From Ruminococcus sp. (GTDB lineage Bacteria; Bacillota; Clostridia; Oscillospirales; Ruminococcaceae): a stretch of DNA of 64,000 bases. Below the pieces are notes generated by a model that was given only the letters and a program-made list of their open reading frames with translations, had not been told where the DNA came from and searched no databases. Shown one piece after another: positions 60,523-64,000 of the stretch. Each line of letters opens with the position of its first letter. The stretch's first letter is position 1. The translations under genes and the position numbers were made by a program. The DNA is taken from positions 1 through 64,000 of the forward strand of contig JAFWTA010000022.1 in the NCBI GenBank assembly GCA_017519145.1, given 5' to 3'.

Positions 60523-61470
60523 TTAAAGACTTGTCTGCCAGTTCCAGTTGCGCACCTCAAGCTCGTCCAGATTATAGGGAGTCTTCTGGTATACGCAATA
60601 GTTCAGCCAGTTTGAGAACATAAGATTTGCCGTGCATCTCCATGAGAAAACGGGCATATTATCGGGATTGTCTCCCGGGAAATAATTATAGGGCAGCTGT
60701 ATGTCAATGCCCTTTTCGAGGTCGCGTCTGTACTCGTTGGCGATGGTGTCCCTGTCGTACTCGGAGTGTCCCGTGATGAAGTACTGTCTGCCGTTCTTGT
60801 TGGCGACGATGTGGACTCCCGAGATATCGGAGGAGGTAAGTATCTCCAGCTGAGGGATACGCTCTATATCCTCTCTGCGGACCTCAGTGTTCCTTGAATG
60901 AGGCACATAGAAGATATCGTCAAAGCCCCTGAGGAGCTGACAGTTGCTGACCTCTGCCCTGTGAGGGAAGATGCCGAACATCTTATGGTCAAGTGTGTAT
61001 TTGGGTATGCCGTAGTGATAATAAAGACCTGCCTGTGCAGCCCAGCAGATATACAGTGTGGAAAAGACATGGGTCTTTGACCACTCCATAATGCTGCATA
61101 TCTCCTTCCAGTAGTCCACCTGCTCGAAGTCAAGAAGCTCAACGGGAGCGCCTGTGATTATCATGCCGTCATAGCGGTAATCGGCTATCTCGTCGAAGGT
61201 CTTGTAGAAGGAATCAAGGTGGGTGGAGGAGGTGTTCTTTGACACATGGGAAGCCATCTGGAGCAGCTCCACATCCACCTGTAAGGGTGTATTGCTGAGG
61301 AGCCTCATGAGCTGGCTCTCGGTCTCTATTTTTTTAGGCATTATATTGAGAATAATCACCTTCAGCGGACGGATGTCCTGATGCTCCGCTCTCTCCTTTG
61401 ACATAACGAAGATATTCTCCTCGCCGAGAGTCTTGAATGCAGGGAGCTCTGAAGAAATCCTGATGGGCAC
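60523..61470 (-). CDS. metA: Homoserine O-acetyl/succinyltransferase
   Basis: 315 residues, standard. Activates homoserine for methionine synthesis. Nucleophile Cys in [10 protein letters not shown], the conserved His/Glu in [12 protein letters not shown], and the EEIxVM-like N-terminus ([14 protein letters not shown]). In Firmicutes many MetA proteins use acetyl-CoA; which acyl donor is used cannot be read here. No SAM or T-box element: the gene starts 6 bases behind its neighbour. Confidence 0.93.
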   Translation of the reverse strand: MPIRISSELPAFKTLGEENIFVMSKERAEHQDIRPLKVIILNIMPKKIETESQLMRLLSNTPLQVDVELLQMASHVSKNTSSTHLDSFYKTFDEIADYRYDGMIITGAPVELLDFEQVDYWKEICSIMEWSKTHVFSTLYICWAAQAGLYYHYGIPKYTLDHKMFGIFPHRAEVSNCQLLRGFDDIFYVPHSRNTEVRREDIERIPQLEILTSSDISGVHIVANKNGRQYFITGHSEYDRDTIANEYRRDLEKGIDIQLPYNYFPGDNPDNMPVFSWRCTANLMFSNWLNYCVYQKTPYNLDELEVRNWNWQTSL

Positions 61471-61476
61471 TCAAAT

Positions 61477-61869
61477 CTATCCTTTCTTTTCATCTTTCTT
61501 GCTCTTGCAGCTCTGACAGCCGTTCATGAAGCTTTCAAGGTCGCCGCACTGTCTGCTGTCGCCGCTTAAAAATCTTAGTTTTCTGAGGGTCTCGAATTTG
61601 CTTTCGTCCTCTATCTGAAACAGCATATGGTTAATGCCCTTCAGCACGCTCTTGAGCATGACGGAGCGTACAAGCCCGTCACAGAGCATCATATCACCGC
61701 AGTCGTCGTAGTCATAGACCACAGTTCTTTCGCTGCCGTAGGAATATGCGATAAAGCCGATGACCTCGCCCCTGTCAAGGGCTTCCGTAATATGGAGCTG
61801 ACTGCTTCCCGCAGTCTTTACAAGGCTCTCATAGCCGTCGGTATTGAATCTCTCCTGAATTTCAAGCAT
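61477..61869 (-). CDS. Small GNAT-like protein with Cys-rich tail, unknown
   Basis: 130 residues. The order GEVIGFIAYSYGS, DMMLCDGLVRSVMLK and LRKLRFL is like a shortened acetyltransferase fold, without a clear acetyl-CoA loop. The tail GCQSCKSKKDEKKG has paired Cys. Lies between rluB (1-base gap) and metA (6-base gap), so co-transcribed. I do not assign an activity. Confidence 0.6.
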   Translation of the reverse strand: MLEIQERFNTDGYESLVKTAGSSQLHITEALDRGEVIGFIAYSYGSERTVVYDYDDCGDMMLCDGLVRSVMLKSVLKGINHMLFQIEDESKFETLRKLRFLSGDSRQCGDLESFMNGCQSCKSKKDEKKG

Positions 61870-61870
61870 A

Positions 61871-62602
61871 TCACTTCTCCTTGCCTATGGCATTTCTGAT
61901 GGCGCGGAGCTCCTCGGCGGTCAGGTCGCGGTAAGTGCCGGGCTTCAGCATACCCAGCTTCAGAGGACCTATGCTTATGCGGCGGAGCCTTGCGACCTCC
62001 AGTCCCACAGCCTCGCACATCTTTCTTATCTGGCGGTTCCTGCCCTCCTTGATGGTCATGAGAAGAACCACTCTGCCCTCAGCCTTGTCCTTTACGACTA
62101 CGGTTGCAGGGAGAGTTTTTTTGCTGTCTATCTCAACGCCCTCTGAGAGCCTTACCAGCTGCTCGTCGGTGATGTCGGGACGAACCGTAACGCGGTAGGT
62201 CTTGGAGATATGGCGGCTGGGGTGCATGATGCTGTTGGCGAATTCGCCGTCGTTGGTAAAGAGAAGAAGTCCCTCCGAGTTCCTGTCAAGGCGTCCCACG
62301 GGATAGACTCTCTCCTCCACATCCGTAAGGAGGTCCATGACGCAGCGCCTGTCCAGCTCGTCTGAAACGGTGGTGACATATCCTCTGGGCTTGTTCATCA
62401 TAAGGTAGACGAAGCTGCGCTTCTTGGGCATATATATCTTCTCACCGTCAACGGTGATGAGATCCTTGAAGCCGCACTTATCGCCCAGCTTGACAGGGCG
62501 GCCGTTTAGCTTTACCCTGCCCTGTGTTATGAGCTCCTCAGCTTTTCGGCGGGAGCATACGCCGCAGTCGGCGATCATTTTCTGAATTCTTATTTTTTCC
62601 AA
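61871..62602 (-). CDS. rluB: Ribosomal large subunit pseudouridine synthase B
   Basis: 243 residues. An S4 RNA-binding domain (about 3-60, RIQKMIADCGVCSRRKAEELI) and the RsuA/RluB catalytic domain with VGRLDRNSEGLLLFTNDG (catalytic Asp). Modifies 23S rRNA. Follows the carboxypeptidase gene, an arrangement common in clostridia (gerW-dacF-rluB). Confidence 0.93.
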   Translation of the reverse strand: MEKIRIQKMIADCGVCSRRKAEELITQGRVKLNGRPVKLGDKCGFKDLITVDGEKIYMPKKRSFVYLMMNKPRGYVTTVSDELDRRCVMDLLTDVEERVYPVGRLDRNSEGLLLFTNDGEFANSIMHPSRHISKTYRVTVRPDITDEQLVRLSEGVEIDSKKTLPATVVVKDKAEGRVVLLMTIKEGRNRQIRKMCEAVGLEVARLRRISIGPLKLGMLKPGTYRDLTAEELRAIRNAIGKEK

Positions 62603-62615
62603 AGTTATCCTATCC

Positions 62616-63761
62616 TTAATGGGAGAAAAAGCTCCCGATCTTATCCTTGATTTTCTGAAAAAGGCTTTTGCTTCGCGGCTTCACAGCCTTTGCGGACACA
62701 TTCTCCGCTGCGAAAAGGTCTACCCTTTCCACCTCTCTGCCGAGGAAGCTGACCGACAGGCTCCCCACCTTATCCCCCTCATTTACGGGAGCGTACAGGA
62801 AAGGACTGCCCATCACCGTAAAGGTGAAGTCCTCCTCATTTCCTGCGAGGGTGGTGACCGTGACAGTGTCCTTTTCGGGAACTATCCTGAGCCTTTCGGC
62901 GTTTCCGCCCACAATATCCGCGGAGATATCCTGAGGCAGGCATATTTCCGCAAGCCTTACATTTTCAAAGCTGCTGTCATACAGCGCCATATGGTCGTTC
63001 CAGTCATTGCTGTCGCTGAGGGTCACGCAGATGAGGTCCCTGCCATCTCTTTCGCAGGCGGACACCAGACAGCGTCCCGCCTCGTCGGTAAAGCCCGTCT
63101 TAACGCCGTAAACTCCGTCGTACATACCGAGGAGCTTATTGGTGTTCCTCAGCCACCTGTCATAGGGCGGCGAGCCGAACTTCACCTTCATGCTGCTCTG
63201 TGAGCAGATACTGCGGAAGATATCGTTTCTCAGTGCCTCACGGGCAAGGAGCGCCATATCAGCCGCCGAGGAACCGTGTCCCTCGCCCTCAAGACCCGAG
63301 GGCGTGACGAAATAAGTCCTTGACAGTCCCATTTGTCGGGCGCGGTCGTTCATCATTTCCGCGAAGTCCTCAATGCTGCCTGCTATCCTTACGGCAGCAG
63401 CATTGGCAGCGTCATTCCCCGAGGGGAGCAGCATACCGCAGCACAGTGCATACTTTGTGACAGTGTCCCCCTCCTGCAAGCCCATAGACGAGCCTTCCAC
63501 CTTAATGGCATCGCTGTCCACGGTGAACTCCTCATAGAGTCCGCCGCTTTCGAGACAGAGCAGGGTCGTCATTATCTTTGTGGTGCTTGCCATGGGGAGC
63601 TTTTCGGAAGCGTTGACCGAGTGGACTATCTCACCTGTATCGGCAGATATGACCACTGCAGCCCTTGCGGATACCTGTGGATATTCGGCTCCGAGAGCAT
63701 TGAACGGACAGACCGCAGCAGCTATGACCGCTGCCGCAGATATAGAAACGAGCCATTTCAT
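62616..63761 (-). CDS. dacF: D-alanyl-D-alanine carboxypeptidase
   Basis: 381 residues. Signal peptide (1-24), a penicillin-binding catalytic domain with STTK (Ser-x-x-Lys), SGND (Ser-x-Asn) and KTG (YGVKTGFTDE), and a C-terminal beta domain ending in a basic amphipathic helix for membrane contact (LFQKIKDKIGSFF). Trims stem peptides; its place beside gerW and rluB fits the DacF/DacB type used in spore formers. Confidence 0.92.
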   Translation of the reverse strand: MKWLVSISAAAVIAAAVCPFNALGAEYPQVSARAAVVISADTGEIVHSVNASEKLPMASTTKIMTTLLCLESGGLYEEFTVDSDAIKVEGSSMGLQEGDTVTKYALCCGMLLPSGNDAANAAAVRIAGSIEDFAEMMNDRARQMGLSRTYFVTPSGLEGEGHGSSAADMALLAREALRNDIFRSICSQSSMKVKFGSPPYDRWLRNTNKLLGMYDGVYGVKTGFTDEAGRCLVSACERDGRDLICVTLSDSNDWNDHMALYDSSFENVRLAEICLPQDISADIVGGNAERLRIVPEKDTVTVTTLAGNEEDFTFTVMGSPFLYAPVNEGDKVGSLSVSFLGREVERVDLFAAENVSAKAVKPRSKSLFQKIKDKIGSFFSH

Positions 63762-63819
63762 GGGCGCACCTCCGTATATTGATATACTAAAGGTTATGCC
63801 CGAGGCTTATTATTTATTC

Positions 63820-64000
63820 TCAGTTAAGGGGAACAGACTCGTCTGTGATACCGCCTGCGGCAGTGTCGTCGGAGCCGCCCTTTCTCTTGCTGATAAAGCC
63901 GCTTACCTTGTCGATGATGCCGGGCATCTTCTCGATAGCAGCACTGATGGGATCGCTTGAGCCCTCCATAGTTACCATCTTTGCGGAACCGTCGGGAGAG
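63820..64000 (-). CDS. GerW-family sporulation protein (YtfJ), C-terminus only
   Basis: The last 59 residues are in the window, starting SPDGSAKMVTMEG and containing AIEKMPGIIDKVSGFISKRK, which matches the conserved end of GerW/YtfJ proteins; a 20-residue acidic tail follows. The start lies beyond the right edge. The gene order with dacF and rluB supports it. Confidence 0.75.
   Translation of the reverse strand, partial: SPDGSAKMVTMEGSSDPISAAIEKMPGIIDKVSGFISKRKGGSDDTAAGGITDESVPLN

Noticed and set aside
60523-61476. SAM riboswitch or T-box controlling metA
   Set aside because: The upstream gap is 6 bases, so there is no room for a leader element.

Overview
The window looks like a chromosomal segment of an anaerobic, Gram-positive, gut or rumen clostridium, most like a cellulolytic Ruminococcus (Oscillospiraceae). 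The evidence is a secreted GH9 cellulase, a glgBCDA set with GlgD, BspA-type surface repeats, fused EcfAA', an NPKTG-like sortase signal, spoIIE/spoIIP/gerW/dacF sporulation genes, strong AGGAGG ribosome sites and textbook TTGACA-17-TATAAT promoters. The species assignment is inference. The left edge starts in the first bases of a 16S rRNA gene on the minus strand, with two tandem rrn promoters behind it.

Layout. 1-500: rRNA leader and promoters (minus). 612-2372: pnuC behind a probable attenuator, then an HD-GYP-like protein. 2474-8442: glycogen operon glgB-glgC-glgD-glgA (minus). 8682-10916: spoIIE. 11059-32986: one long minus-strand gene string with almost no gaps. It starts at a promoter near 33090 with an MscS channel, a phosphoesterase, two FAD proteins, a propeller-like protein, a small protein and ksgA. 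It then runs into a nearly complete anaerobic cobalamin pathway (cbiL, D, F, G, H, J, ET, A, cobT, U, S, a second cobU-like gene, cobC, cbiB, cobD, cbiP, cbiC). 33153-34688: a soluble CapD-like dehydratase. 35102-38653: a GH9 cellulase with a C-terminal membrane anchor and a small Gly-rich membrane protein. 38918-42402: NUDIX protein, BspA-like protein with a tiny downstream peptide gene, tRNA-Arg(CCU).

43029-49248 is the most striking region. A cobalamin riboswitch and terminator precede five overlapping genes: a wall-anchored DUF4430-like protein with an EF-hand-like loop, a membrane protein combining an alpha/alpha-barrel with a DUF4430 domain (the domain pair of animal intrinsic factor and transcobalamin), EcfT, a fused EcfAA' ATPase and an S component. 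I read this as a surface capture and ECF import system for cobalamin. The organism would therefore both make B12 and scavenge it, with the riboswitch seen only on the uptake side.

49344-64000: an orphan RepA/RadA-like ATPase, pta, intergenic repeats, an ECF sigma factor with a double-domain membrane partner, a WG-repeat protein, an AlbA_2 protein, a second tRNA-Arg (CCG) with the same kind of repeat tail as the first, a permuted papain-fold protein, spoIIP, a polysaccharide deacetylase, a Gly/Asn/Tyr-rich membrane protein, metA, and rluB-dacF-gerW, where gerW runs off the right edge. Nothing was run computationally; all calls come from reading the sequence and translations.
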